Positions 1 to 5,287 are shown, counted from the stretch's first letter. The stretch is DNA of 8,737 bases from Candidatus Gastranaerophilales bacterium (GCA_028694275.1 JAQUTS010000070.1:1-8737); one strand, 5' to 3'. Made by a program: numbers and translations. The notes: generated by a model not told the origin, from the letters alone.

Positions 1-119
1 CCACCTGCGGCTGCACCCAAAACAAGTCCTGCACCCATCGCACCTGATGATTGTTTCTTTTCCGGTGCTTGTGGAGCCGGTGCTGGTTGTGTACCTTTGA
101 AACTAACCGCGTTGATCAT
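1..119 (-). CDS. Hypothetical protein, N-terminal 39 codons only (runs off the left edge)
   Basis: A leftward reading frame starts at ATG 119-117 and stays open to the window edge, so only the first 39 residues are visible. A good ribosome binding site (AGGAG at 130-126, 6 bases before the ATG) fixes the start. The protein begins MINAVSFKGT, continues with an Ala/Pro/Gln-rich stretch (residues 11-19), a short basic patch (EKKQ, 20-23), and then SSGAMGAGLVLGAAAGG, which looks like the start of a small-residue hydrophobic segment. The order QAP, basic patch, SSGA, LxLGA, GG recurs at the start of the next leftward gene (347-1249), so the two are probably paralogues. There is no classical signal peptide, because the hydrophobic stretch begins only around residue 26. 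The terminator at 289-316 and an upstream element at 162-196 suggest its own transcript. The function is unknown. Confidence 0.7.
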   Translation of the reverse strand, partial: MINAVSFKGTQPAPAPQAPEKKQSSGAMGAGLVLGAAAG

Positions 120-161
120 ATATTTCTCCTTTTTGAAAATTAATAACTAACCTGCTTCTCG

Positions 162-196
162 TATCATGTTTAACGTGGCTCAAAAAATAAATTGCC
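162..196 (-). promoter_or_regulatory. Putative promoter/operator for the partial leftward gene
   Basis: Read leftward, GGCAATTTATTTT (196-184) is followed after 15 bases by CATGATA (168-162), with the start codon 42 bases further on. The same GGCAATTTATTTT, followed after 16 bases by CATGTTA, precedes the next leftward gene (1311-1276). This recurrence is the main evidence. Neither half is a good sigma-70 hexamer, so the pair could be a promoter or a binding site for a regulator. The TATCATGTT core occurs in opposite orientations in the two copies, which favours an operator reading of that half. The rest of the 120-346 gap holds only the terminator. Confidence 0.3.
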
Positions 197-288
197 CAAT
201 TAACTATCAATGTTTACATAAAGTTACAAAACGCCCCATAAGTCTCAAATAAAGGGCATTGAGGTTAAAACAACTTTAATACAAATGC

Positions 289-316
289 AAAAAAAGGTGA
301 ATGAAACATCACCTTT
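289..316 (-). terminator. Rho-independent terminator of the 300-residue hypothetical gene
   Basis: Read leftward from 316, the arm AAAGGTG-ATG pairs with CAT-CACCTTT around a TTT loop, with one unpaired base. It is a 10-bp stem that runs straight into seven T residues (295-289). It begins 30 bases past the stop codon at 347. The stem and T-run are the textbook intrinsic terminator arrangement, oriented for leftward transcription. It separates this gene from the partial gene at the left edge. Confidence 0.85.
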
Positions 317-346
317 CAGTTGATAAAACTTAATATTGCTATAAAT

Positions 347-1249
347 TTATTTTTTAGAAAATTTGCTAAAAATCCATCCCGTAGCTATAGAAATCGCCAT
401 CGCAAGACCTGCATATCTCACAGCTCCGGCCAGACGTTTTTTGGGGAGGAATTTTTTGACTGAATCATATGCTGTTTTTACAGTATCTTCGTTCACTATT
501 TTTTTATTTGTTTTAGTGATAAAAGCAGCATACATATCTTTAGAAACCTTACCTTCCGGCGCATTTTTCACAAGCTCAGCCAATGCTTGAACTTCAGGGT
601 TTTTACTTTTACCCAAAGCCAAAAATGTCTCATCTGTTATCTTGTCATTTTTGCTTATTGCTTGAATAACCTTATTTTTTGTCAAATTCATACCTTTTGG
701 GTCAGTAATTATTTGCTCAGAAAGAACTTTGGCCTCATCGGCACTATATCCGATGGTTTCCAGAGTCTTGGCAAAAGGCCCTCTTTGCGTCAGTTGACCT
801 TCATTTTCCACAAGGTTTGCTAAAAAATTATTACGGGCATAAACTTCTTTCAAGGAGGCAGACTCCAGCTCTTGGACAGTTGAAAAATTATGCTTTTTCA
901 AAACATCTTCAAGAGAAACTTCTTCTGCATTATTAGCAAAAACTGCATTAATTTTTTGGGAATTTTCTGTAATATTTGTATCTCTTATGGCTTTTTGCTC
1001 AACAAGAGTTTTTTTAGCGGCAAGAGCTTCTTTATCAGAACCGTCTTTTACTTTGGATAAGGATTTTTCAAACTTATCTTTTTCCAGCCCCAAAAGCGCA
1101 CCGCCTGAATGATATTCAACAGGTGCCCAAAAAGTAGCACCGCCTACAGCACCGACTGCGCCAAGAGTGAGCGTATTTCCTAAAGCCCCCGAACTTCTTT
1201 GCCTTGGAGCTTGTTCTGCTGATGGAGCCTGAGCTGCCGGATTAACCAT
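347..1249 (-). CDS. Hypothetical protein, 300 aa, helical, with N- and C-terminal hydrophobic segments
   Basis: I do not recognise this family. The start at ATG 1249 is supported by GAAAGGT (1262-1256), 6 bases upstream. Residues 1-20 are polar and rich in Ala, Pro and Gln. Residues 21-41 (GALG through GATFW) form a Gly/Ala-rich hydrophobic stretch. Residues 55-270 look almost entirely helical, charged and Lys/Glu-rich, with no Cys and no visible catalytic motif. Residues 274-294 form a second hydrophobic segment (AGAVRY then GLAMAISIATGWIF), and the chain ends in a basic tail (SKFSKK). This suggests a protein anchored to the membrane at one or both ends with a helical body between. The N-terminal QAP-basic-SSGA-LxLGA-GG pattern matches the partial gene at 1-119. 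It is followed by a strong terminator. A role connected to the adjacent flagellar genes is only conjecture. Confidence 0.85.
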   Translation of the reverse strand: MVNPAAQAPSAEQAPRQRSSGALGNTLTLGAVGAVGGATFWAPVEYHSGGALLGLEKDKFEKSLSKVKDGSDKEALAAKKTLVEQKAIRDTNITENSQKINAVFANNAEEVSLEDVLKKHNFSTVQELESASLKEVYARNNFLANLVENEGQLTQRGPFAKTLETIGYSADEAKVLSEQIITDPKGMNLTKNKVIQAISKNDKITDETFLALGKSKNPEVQALAELVKNAPEGKVSKDMYAAFITKTNKKIVNEDTVKTAYDSVKKFLPKKRLAGAVRYAGLAMAISIATGWIFSKFSKK

Positions 1250-1275
1250 AATAAGACCTTTCGATTCCTTAACCT

Positions 1276-1311
1276 TAACATGATAAAAACCGACAACTAA
1301 AATAAATTGCC
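1276..1311 (-). promoter_or_regulatory. Putative promoter/operator for the 300-residue hypothetical gene
   Basis: Read leftward, GGCAATTTATTTT (1311-1299) is followed after 16 bases by CATGTTA (1282-1276), with the start codon 26 bases further on. The first block is identical, and the spacing nearly so, to the element before the partial gene (196-162). The 103-base gap between the two leftward genes shows no convincing GC-stem terminator, so read-through from the 93-residue gene is also possible. Confidence 0.3.
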
Positions 1312-1352
1312 TTTTTTAAATAAACAAACGTAACAAATTTTAATTTTAAAAC

Positions 1353-1634
1353 TTACTTAAGACTGCTAAAAATCTTATATAAAAAACTTTTGATAAAAGA
1401 AATTATGCGCTGCCAAAGGTTTTGAAAATCATCCTGGATTTTTTCATCCACATCTTTTTGCTTTGACGAAAAAGTCACTTCATCTTCATTTGGCTGGACT
1501 TCTTTTTGACCGAATGCAGAACCTGAAAAGCCTGCACCTCCGCCTGAAGCACCGCGCCCATCATTATCTAAAGCCTGAGCTTTATTTGTGCTGGCATGAG
1601 GCCGCCATTCAGAAGGATTAACATCAAAAGACAT
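1353..1634 (-). CDS. Small hypothetical protein, 93 aa, with amphipathic C-terminal helix
   Basis: The start at ATG 1634 follows an excellent ribosome binding site (AGGAG at 1645-1641, 6-base gap), and an extended -10 promoter lies 40 bases upstream, so the gene is very likely real. The protein has three parts. Residues 1-25 are polar. Residues 26-42 are a Gly/Ser/Ala-rich low-complexity stretch (GRGASGGGAGFSGSAFG). Residues 43-68 are acidic and charged. The C-terminal part, residues 69-93 (DFQNLWQRI then SFIKSFLYKIFSSLK), reads as an aromatic, basic amphipathic helix, a plausible membrane-surface or partner-binding segment. No known family is recognised. It diverges from the flagellar operon with 266 bases between the two start codons, so shared control is possible. 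A disordered N-terminus without a signal peptide would also fit export through a flagellar type III route, but nothing here proves it. Confidence 0.75.
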   Translation of the reverse strand: MSFDVNPSEWRPHASTNKAQALDNDGRGASGGGAGFSGSAFGQKEVQPNEDEVTFSSKQKDVDEKIQDDFQNLWQRIISFIKSFLYKIFSSLK

Positions 1635-1673
1635 CTCTTTCTCCTTTTTTCAGAAACCAAATAAGGTATTACA

Positions 1674-1702
1674 ATCATAACACAGGCTTCATATTAATTG
1701 AA
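1674..1702 (-). promoter_or_regulatory. Extended -10 sigma-70-type promoter for the 93-residue gene
   Basis: Read leftward, TGTTATGAT (1682-1674) is a perfect TGn extension with a 5/6 -10 hexamer (TATGAT). A weak -35, TTCAAT (1702-1697), stands exactly 17 bases upstream. Transcription would start near 1667, leaving a leader of about 32 bases that contains the ribosome binding site. Confidence 0.6.
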
Positions 1703-1828
1703 TACCACCATTTCAGCCAAATTAAGCATTCTTTTGGGCTTTTGCCTCTTGCAGAATGTTTTCGAGATATGAATAAATTATTAAGACATAAAAAAATCAT
1801 ACAAAAAGACGAATTTCTGCAATGCGTA

Positions 1829-1855
1829 TTAATTATCAGACAAAACTGCCGATGT
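1829..1855 (+). promoter_or_regulatory. Weak sigma-28 (FliA)-like promoter candidate before the rod genes
   Basis: TTAATTAT (1829-1836), an 11-base gap, and GCCGATGT (1848-1855) resemble the flagellar sigma-28 pattern TAAAGTTT-N11-GCCGATAA at 5/8 and 6/8 positions. The GCCGAT core is the informative part. It lies 45 bases before the first rod gene. Middle-class rod genes are not always sigma-28 controlled, and one weak match can arise by chance. Confidence 0.3.
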
Positions 1856-1864
1856 AACGAGAGA

Positions 1865-1876
1865 GATAATATTAGG
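1865..1876 (+). promoter_or_regulatory. GATAAT-ATTAGG element, candidate -10 and start region of the rod operon
   Basis: GATAAT (5/6 match to a -10 hexamer) is followed immediately by ATTAGG, about 25 bases before the start codon at 1901. The same order, with a 4-base TTAT insertion, occurs before the transglycosylase gene (4168-4183) and, as TATAATTTATATTAG, before fliF (5178-5192). No convincing -35 stands 16-18 bases upstream. Recurrence before three gene groups is the reason for listing it. Confidence 0.35.
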
Positions 1877-1900
1877 TTAAAGCTACGTATTGGAGAAAAT

Positions 1901-2596
1901 ATGAAAGTTTATGGAGGTGTTTATTATAACGAAGACGGCTTGAGTACTTCTGTCAGAGCGATGAATACTCAAACAAAACTCTTTGGGATGATAAATGAAA
2001 ACATAATCGGATATAACAAAACAGGATACCAAAATAAAGAAGCGGTTGTTTCTTCTTTTGCAGAGATTTTGGGTGCCAATGCAATATCATCACTGCAAGA
2101 CCATACTCCCGGCCGTCTTACAAGAACAGACAAAGCTCTTGATTTGGCTCTTAGCAATGACGGATTTTTCCAATATTTATCCCCAGAAGGTGTAAAACTC
2201 ACTCGTGACGGAAGATTTCAGATAGACAAAAACGGTAATTTGACTACTTTGGAAGGAGAAAAAGTCCTTTCATCTTCAGGTGAACCGCTAAAATTCAAAA
2301 AAATTCCTGAATCTCCTGAAGATATAAAACTCTCTTCAAACGGTGATTTTATGGTTTTGAACAGAGAAACAAAAGAACTTGAAAAAATAGCCACAATAGG
2401 TGTTGTCTCAGAAAAAGGACACGCAATAAGAAAACCCGACATCAAGCAAGGCTACGTTGAAGCATCAAATGTATCTTTGCAATCAGAGTTTATGAAAATT
2501 TTGCCGATAAGAAGAAACTTCGCGGCAAACAGACAGGTATTTATAATTCAGAACAATATGTTATCGCAAGTAATACAACAGCTTTCACGCTCATAA
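1901..2596 (+). CDS. Flagellar rod protein of the FlgF/FlgG family (first copy)
   Basis: This is a distal/proximal rod component of the flagellar basal body, 231 aa, slightly short for the family. I start it at ATG 1901 because GGAG (1892-1895) lies 5 bases upstream and the flagellin-rod type N-terminus begins here. The open frame extends in-frame to a TTG at 1742, but those 53 codons resemble nothing in the family. The C-terminal hallmark is well kept: QGYVEASNVSLQSEFMKI (183-200), then the long helix to NNMLSQVIQQL. The central RDGRFQIDKNGNL (102-114) is the family's beta-rich body motif. The N-terminal rod signature, usually like NNLANVNTTGFK, is degraded to ENIIGYNKTGYQ (33-44). It is followed 20 bases later by a second family member. 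Gene order suggests FlgF here and FlgG next, but sequence alone does not settle it. Confidence 0.88.
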   Translation: MKVYGGVYYNEDGLSTSVRAMNTQTKLFGMINENIIGYNKTGYQNKEAVVSSFAEILGANAISSLQDHTPGRLTRTDKALDLALSNDGFFQYLSPEGVKLTRDGRFQIDKNGNLTTLEGEKVLSSSGEPLKFKKIPESPEDIKLSSNGDFMVLNRETKELEKIATIGVVSEKGHAIRKPDIKQGYVEASNVSLQSEFMKILPIRRNFAANRQVFIIQNNMLSQVIQQLSRS

Positions 2597-2616
2597 GAGA
2601 TAAAGGATAAGGCAAA

Positions 2617-3330
2617 ATGAACAACTTACAGGGAATAATTTCCAGAACAGTAAATAACACAATGAACGAGTTTGAAAAACTCGGTTATTTGACTACAAGT
2701 GCCGCCAACTACAACACTAACGGTTACAAAGCTGTTCGTTTTGAAAACATTCTCCAAGACACAGGCAGAGTAACAGGTGTTGAAAGAACAGACTACTCTG
2801 TAGGTGTCACGGCCGAAACAAATCAGCCTTTTGATATTGCTCTGACAGGCCCCGGGTTTATTCCAGTAACTCAAAAGGACGGCTCTTTAGCCTTCACTCG
2901 TGACGGGTCAATGAGATTGAATAAAGACGGATACCTCACAAATACCTCAGGAGACATAATAGGTGCAGGTATCAAAATCCCGCCCGTATACAACAAAGTC
3001 AGAATAGACAACGACGGAACCGTAAAAATTCAGGACGAAAAATATTCAGACTTCAGAGCAGTGGGCAAAATCCCTCTTTTGACTTTCAATAACTGCGAAG
3101 GTCTAAAACCAATTGAAGGCAACAAGCTAATCGCAACCGAAAAATCAGGAAACCCTATGCTTATAAAAGACCATAAATATGTAAAACAAGGTTTCGTAGA
3201 AAGATCAAACGTGAGTATTTTTGATACCGTACATGAGGTATTAAAACTCAATGCAGGCGTAATCTCAGGTACAAGATTACTCAAAATCGTAGATGATATG
3301 TACAACCAAGCAATCAGCTTAAGACAGTAG
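2617..3330 (+). CDS. Flagellar rod protein of the FlgF/FlgG family (second copy, FlgG-like)
   Basis: This is the second rod component, 237 aa. Start ATG 2617 has AAGGA (2603-2607) 9 bases upstream. Family features in order are a diverged N-terminal helix with a degenerate rod signature (SAANYNTNGYK, 28-38), NQPFDIALTGPGFIPV (69-84), matching the FlgG NSLDVAIKGQGFFQV motif, TRDGSMRLNKDGYL (94-107), a second DNDGTVKI repeat (131-138), and the C-terminal QGFVERSNVSIFDTV (191-205). The C-terminal helix then departs from the family: the usual QRAYE-type segment is replaced by LNAGVISGTRLLKIV. The internal DGS and IKIP features look more like FlgG than FlgF. Both neighbouring rod proteins carry weak N-terminal D0-type helices, a shared oddity. 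It lies 15 bases before flgB and is presumably cotranscribed. Confidence 0.88.
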   Translation: MNNLQGIISRTVNNTMNEFEKLGYLTTSAANYNTNGYKAVRFENILQDTGRVTGVERTDYSVGVTAETNQPFDIALTGPGFIPVTQKDGSLAFTRDGSMRLNKDGYLTNTSGDIIGAGIKIPPVYNKVRIDNDGTVKIQDEKYSDFRAVGKIPLLTFNNCEGLKPIEGNKLIATEKSGNPMLIKDHKYVKQGFVERSNVSIFDTVHEVLKLNAGVISGTRLLKIVDDMYNQAISLRQ

Positions 3331-3345
3331 TTTAGGAGATAAAAA

Positions 3346-3687
3346 GTGATAGGAACAGATTCACTCGGATCATCAGCAAATATTCTGAATTTATTATCCG
3401 CAAAACAGCAGGTAATATCAGAAAACCTTGCCAATATGCACACTCCCGGGTACAAAAAGAAAAATATCAACTTTTCACAAGTTCTTGCAAACGGCAATAA
3501 CTCTCTTGAAACCAAACTGTCTCAAAAACTTGGCCCATCGCCAATCAGCGTGACAGAATCAGGAGAAGTCGCTCCGGCTGATGAATTGATGGAAATGCAA
3601 AAAGTACAACTATACTACACTGTTGCAACTCGCCAAATGACAAGCGTGATTCAACAACTCAAACAAGTAGCACAAGCAGGAAGATAA
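3346..3687 (+). CDS. flgB: FlgB, flagellar proximal rod protein
   Basis: FlgB forms the base of the rod, where it contacts FliE and the MS ring. It starts with GTG at 3346, supported by AGGAG (3334-3338) 7 bases upstream; no in-frame ATG with a better site is nearby. At 113 aa it is short for the family (usually about 130). The rod signature is intact here, SENLANMHTPGYK (25-37), unlike in the two preceding FlgF/FlgG-type genes. The C-terminal helix, MEMQKVQLYYTVATRQMTSV (82-101), is the second half of the coiled rod core. The missing length is in the middle loop. flgC follows 15 bases downstream, the usual flgBC pair. Confidence 0.93.
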   Translation: MIGTDSLGSSANILNLLSAKQQVISENLANMHTPGYKKKNINFSQVLANGNNSLETKLSQKLGPSPISVTESGEVAPADELMEMQKVQLYYTVATRQMTSVIQQLKQVAQAGR

Positions 3688-3702
3688 CAGAGGTAATATA
3701 AA

Positions 3703-4149
3703 ATGGGTATTTTAAGTTCACTGGATATTTCACAACAAGGAATGAGAGCTCAAAGCATGAGATTGGATGTTCACACAAAGAACATTGCAAACTTAGATAC
3801 TCCAAATTACGTACGAAAAATTCCAATTTTAGTAGCAAAGGATGATATATCATTCAACGGATTGTTGAATAATATGAAGAATACAGCCTCCGGAAAAGGA
3901 GTAATTTCTATCGAGGGAGGCGGGGTAGAAATGTCAGGGGTTATTGCAGACCCGACATTAGGAGAACTGGTATACAAACCAGGTCACCCTGAAGCTGATA
4001 AAAACGGTTATGTAAGGTTATCAAACGTCGACCCAATGGTTGATATGGCAGATGCAATGATGGCATCAAGAGCATATGAAGCAAACCTTGCAGTCGCAGG
4101 CATCGTCAAAGCAATGGCTCAAAGAGCCGCAGAAATCGGTAAAGGCTAA
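3703..4149 (+). CDS. flgC: FlgC, flagellar proximal rod protein
   Basis: FlgC is the second proximal rod subunit and is partnered with FlgB. Start ATG 3703 follows AGAGGT (3690-3695) with a 7-base gap. At 148 aa it has normal length. The N-terminal helix carries a clear rod signature, KNIANLDTPNYVRK (26-39). The C-terminal region is the best conserved part of the protein: NGYVRLSNVDPMVDMADAM (101-119) then ASRAYEANLA (121-130), the typical FlgC/FlgG hallmark. Codon use and base composition match the neighbours. Its stop codon lies in the loop of a small perfect hairpin (4141-4155), after which comes a 61-base gap with a promoter-like element, so the first transcription unit may partly end here. 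Confidence 0.95.
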   Translation: MGILSSLDISQQGMRAQSMRLDVHTKNIANLDTPNYVRKIPILVAKDDISFNGLLNNMKNTASGKGVISIEGGGVEMSGVIADPTLGELVYKPGHPEADKNGYVRLSNVDPMVDMADAMMASRAYEANLAVAGIVKAMAQRAAEIGKG

Positions 4150-4155
4150 GCCTTT
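4141..4155 (+). terminator. Weak hairpin over the flgC stop codon, possible attenuator
   Basis: AAAGGC (4141-4146) pairs perfectly with GCCTTT (4150-4155) around a TAA loop that is the flgC stop codon, and one more T follows at 4156. The stem is only 6 bp, and part of the T-run lies inside it, so this would be at best a partial terminator or a transcript-end stabiliser. Confidence 0.3.
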
Positions 4156-4164
4156 TAACTAAAA

Positions 4165-4182
4165 TCCGATAATTTATATTAG
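4165..4182 (+). promoter_or_regulatory. Promoter-like element before the transglycosylase gene (CCGATAATTTATATTAG)
   Basis: TCCGATAA (4165-4172) matches 7 of 8 positions of the sigma-28 -10 motif GCCGATAA. It overlaps GATAAT (4168-4173), a 5/6 sigma-70 -10 hexamer. It runs into the 14-base sequence ATAATTTATATTAG (4169-4182), which is repeated exactly before fliF (5179-5192). The -35 region is weak for either factor; the best sigma-28-like choice is TAAG at the flgC stop. Confidence 0.35.
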
Positions 4183-4210
4183 GTAAAAACTGAATAGGAG
4201 CTGATTTGAA

Positions 4211-4822
4211 ATGTTGAACTTTTCAGGTCAAGTCGGACAAATGCTAAACTCATCAGGAGCTGAAGCAGCTATGCAAAGAGCTGCTCAACTTGAGCAGCAG
4301 GTTTTTCAAAAAACCCAAGCCATTACAAGCATATCAACGCCTCCAAAAAGACTTGAAGGAAAAACATTTTCTGAATTTCTAAAAGTAGATGCACCTCCTG
4401 AAGTTTCAACAGAAAAATTTATTTCCAAACTCAAAAAAACATCAAAAGATGATATCGTACAAATTGCAATAAAAGCGGCAAAAGAGCACGGTGTGGACCC
4501 AAAACTTGTACTTGCCGTCATAAAACAAGAATCAGGCTTTAACCCTAATGCTATCTCATCAGTAGGAGCAAAAGGACTTATGCAACTTATGCCCGGTACT
4601 GCAGTACATCTTGGAGTATCCAACGCAATGGACCCTGAGCAAAATGTAATGGGCGGCACAAAATACCTGAAACAAATGCTAAAACGCTACAACGGTAACG
4701 TTATACTTGCGCTTGCAGCTTATAACGCGGGTCCTGGGAATGTGGATAAATACCACAAAGTCCCGCCGTTCAAAGAAACACAAAACTACGTAAAAAACAT
4801 TCTGGCAACTTATCTAGGCTAA
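4211..4822 (+). CDS. Flagellar-locus lytic transglycosylase (SLT domain)
   Basis: This is a peptidoglycan-cleaving enzyme of the soluble lytic transglycosylase family 1. It breaks the MurNAc-GlcNAc bond, probably to let the rod pass through the wall. Start ATG 4211 has AGGAG (4196-4200) 10 bases upstream. Residues 1-75 are a non-conserved polar helical region with no Sec signal peptide. The SLT domain spans about residues 83-203: KEHGVDPKLVLAVIKQES (91-108) with the catalytic Glu at 107, GAKGLMQLMPGTA (119-131), DPEQNVMGGTKYL (141-153), and ALAAYNAGPGNVDKY (167-181). All four family motifs are present, so the enzyme should be active. Its place between flgC and fliE and the missing signal peptide suggest export through the flagellar type III apparatus, a job done by the muramidase half of FlgJ in Salmonella. 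No FlgJ rod-cap domain is evident. Confidence 0.9.
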   Translation: MLNFSGQVGQMLNSSGAEAAMQRAAQLEQQVFQKTQAITSISTPPKRLEGKTFSEFLKVDAPPEVSTEKFISKLKKTSKDDIVQIAIKAAKEHGVDPKLVLAVIKQESGFNPNAISSVGAKGLMQLMPGTAVHLGVSNAMDPEQNVMGGTKYLKQMLKRYNGNVILALAAYNAGPGNVDKYHKVPPFKETQNYVKNILATYLG

Positions 4823-4838
4823 AATCAGGAGGTTATAG

Positions 4839-5162
4839 ATGACAAATTTCGTTCCAAAATTAACAATGGGTATCCAAACACCGCAAAGCACAGGCTTTGT
4901 TTCAAGTTTTGGATCTCAATCTCTGGAATCAGTAGATGCTCCGCAAAAAGGAGGCTTCAAAAACATGATGTCCAGTATGAGCAAGCTGAATGAGACGATA
5001 AATGCGCCTGATCAGCTGTTAAAAGACTCATTGACAGGCAATGCAGATATACATGATGTAATCATCGCAATGAACAAAGCTGAACTTGGCGTAAACATAG
5101 CAACTCAGCTTACGACAAAAATCGTACAATCATACGAAAAGATTATGTCAATACAAGTATAA
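4839..5162 (+). CDS. fliE: FliE, MS ring-rod junction protein
   Basis: FliE links the FliF ring to the FlgB rod base and is among the first substrates of the flagellar export gate. Start ATG 4839 has a perfect AGGAGG (4827-4832) 6 bases upstream, the strongest ribosome binding site in the window. Length is 107 aa, normal for the family. The first 55 residues are variable. The C-terminal part is classical: LTGNADIHDVIIAMNKAELG (65-84), a hydrophobic helix, and the ending SYEKIMSIQV (98-107), matching the family pattern of EAYQEIMRMQV. Its stop codon overlaps the first of three TATAAT boxes that precede fliF. Confidence 0.95.
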   Translation: MTNFVPKLTMGIQTPQSTGFVSSFGSQSLESVDAPQKGGFKNMMSSMSKLNETINAPDQLLKDSLTGNADIHDVIIAMNKAELGVNIATQLTTKIVQSYEKIMSIQV

Positions 5163-5183
5163 TAGGCTATAATAGATTATAAT
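5145..5183 (+). promoter_or_regulatory. Internal promoter(s) for the fliF segment: ATGTCA-N17-TATAAT plus a second TATAAT
   Basis: A perfect -10 hexamer TATAAT (5168-5173) is preceded at exactly 17 bases by ATGTCA (5145-5150), a 4/6 -35 match at the end of fliE. A second perfect TATAAT lies at 5178-5183 and a third at 5158-5163. Transcription would start at about 5180-5190, just before the structured leader at 5194. This would uncouple fliF and the export genes from the rod genes. Confidence 0.5.
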
Positions 5184-5187
5184 TTAT
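5158..5187 (+). repeat. Three tandem 10-bp units each beginning TATAAT
   Basis: The units are TATAATAGGC (5158-5167), TATAATAGAT (5168-5177) and TATAATTTAT (5178-5187). All three keep the hexamer, and the first two keep TATAATAG. The period is 10 bp, about one helical turn. The third unit begins the 14-base element shared with 4169-4182. Confidence 0.7.
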
Positions 5188-5193
5188 ATTAGA

Positions 5194-5287
5194 GAAATCT
5201 GACCAGAGTCAAGGCAACGCCTGAAACTCAACCATTTACAAAAGGTTTAGCCATCAAAAAGCAAAAACCTTCAAACGTCAGTATTTC
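5194..5287 (+). promoter_or_regulatory. Predicted structured 5' leader of fliF (three-way junction, possible cis-regulatory RNA)
   Basis: Hand folding gives a closing stem P1, GAAATCTGAC (5194-5203) with GTCAG-T-ATTTC (5277-5287), 10 bp with one bulged T. Inside it P2 is GAGT (5206-5209) with ACTC (5226-5229), then an internal loop, then AGGC (5212-5215) with GCCT (5219-5222). P3 is AAGGTTT (5242-5248) with AAACCTT (5265-5271), 7 bp. ACCTT in the 3' arm of P3 could instead pair with AAGGT (5320-5324), the fliF ribosome binding site, so P3 formation and site exposure could be linked. I could not match the consensus of c-di-GMP-I/II, purine, SAM or hammerhead RNAs. The folding is by eye; AT-rich leaders can give chance stems. 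Confidence 0.4.

Noticed and set aside
175..197. Possible sigma-54 promoter (TGGCTC...TTGCCC) on the rightward strand
   Set aside because: The GG to GC distance is 15 bases rather than the required 10, and no rightward gene follows.
1742..1900. In-frame TTG-initiated extension of the first rod gene by 53 codons
   Set aside because: The extension has no ribosome binding site, resembles no rod protein N-terminus, and contains the candidate promoter elements. ATG 1901 has a good site.
3030..3515. A 161-codon leftward open frame across the FlgG-like/flgB boundary
   Set aside because: It is antisense to two well-supported rod genes, spans their intergenic gap, lacks a ribosome binding site, and has a Cys/Phe/Leu-rich composition typical of shadow frames.
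5194..5240. Hammerhead-ribozyme-like reading of CUGA and GAAA in the fliF leader
   Set aside because: CUGA is followed by CCA instead of the needed NGA, and the stem order does not fit the hammerhead core.
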